Assembly: GCA_039810605.1 (NCBI GenBank)
Contig: JBDHXH010000120.1
Location: forward strand, 1 to 5,869
Origin: JAGPCH01 sp039810605
Lineage (GTDB): Bacteria > Bacteroidota > Ignavibacteria > Tepidaquicellales > Tepidaquicellaceae
Reading direction: 5' to 3'
DNA: 5,869 nt
Below are positions 5,839 through 5,869 of this stretch, piece after piece. Under the pieces are notes generated by a model that saw nothing but the letters and a program-made list of their open reading frames with translations, searched no databases and was not told the origin of the DNA. The position numbers and the translations under genes are program-made. How positions within the stretch are numbered: position 1 is the first letter of the stretch; each line of letters begins with the position of its first letter.

Positions 5839-5869
5839 AGTTTTATTTTTTTGGCTTTTGAGTTTTGTG

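Noticed and set aside
5729..5869. A CRISPR-like or insertion-sequence end suggested by the short repeats after pheS.
   Set aside because: The repeats are too short, too few and AT-simple, with no terminal inverted repeats, target duplication or transposase fragment.

Overview
The window is a chromosomal housekeeping segment of a low-GC bacterium. Every gene found is on the + strand. The core is the translation cluster thrS-infC-rpmI-rplT-pheS, preceded by a tRNA-Val gene and a GlmU-like sugar nucleotidyltransferase/hexapeptide-repeat protein. Several features suggest the Bacteroidota/Ignavibacteriota/Chlorobiota side of bacteria: the stand-alone GlmU-like protein, a PheS with a four-cysteine insert and the 'YRNEA...FHQVEG' form of motif 2, weak Shine-Dalgarno signals before most genes, and a tRNA without encoded CCA. 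The assignment rests on protein character recalled from those groups, not on a database search, and an Ignavibacteria-like lineage is only a best guess.

Layout: 1-24 is leader. 25-1281 encodes the GlmU-like protein. 1282-1397 is intergenic, with a strong imperfect inverted repeat directly before a TATAAT box. 1398-1471 is tRNA-Val(GAC). 1498-3429 is thrS with a TTG start. 3444-4100 is infC, whose most credible start is a non-canonical ATT rather than the first ATG at 3537. 4057-4251 is rpmI, which overlaps the end of infC by 44 bases in another frame. 4283-4630 is rplT, the only gene with a strong Shine-Dalgarno. 4631-4702 carries a hairpin that has a competing alternative pairing. 4703-5728 is pheS. 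5729-5869 is a T-rich tail with short direct repeats and no visible gene; pheT does not follow directly.

The cluster makes two aminoacyl-tRNA synthetases (ThrRS and the PheRS alpha subunit), initiation factor IF3 and ribosomal proteins L35 and L20. The gene order matches the classical thrS-infC-rpmI-rplT-pheS order of Escherichia coli. Spacing from thrS to rplT is tight (14 bases, overlap, 31 bases), so these four are probably one transcript. The hairpin before pheS may end or modulate it.

I see no novel defence, mobile or biosynthetic system. The observations most worth a second look are regulatory: the ATT start of infC, the long infC/rpmI overlap, the very short thrS leader behind a tRNA, and the two mutually exclusive hairpins before pheS.
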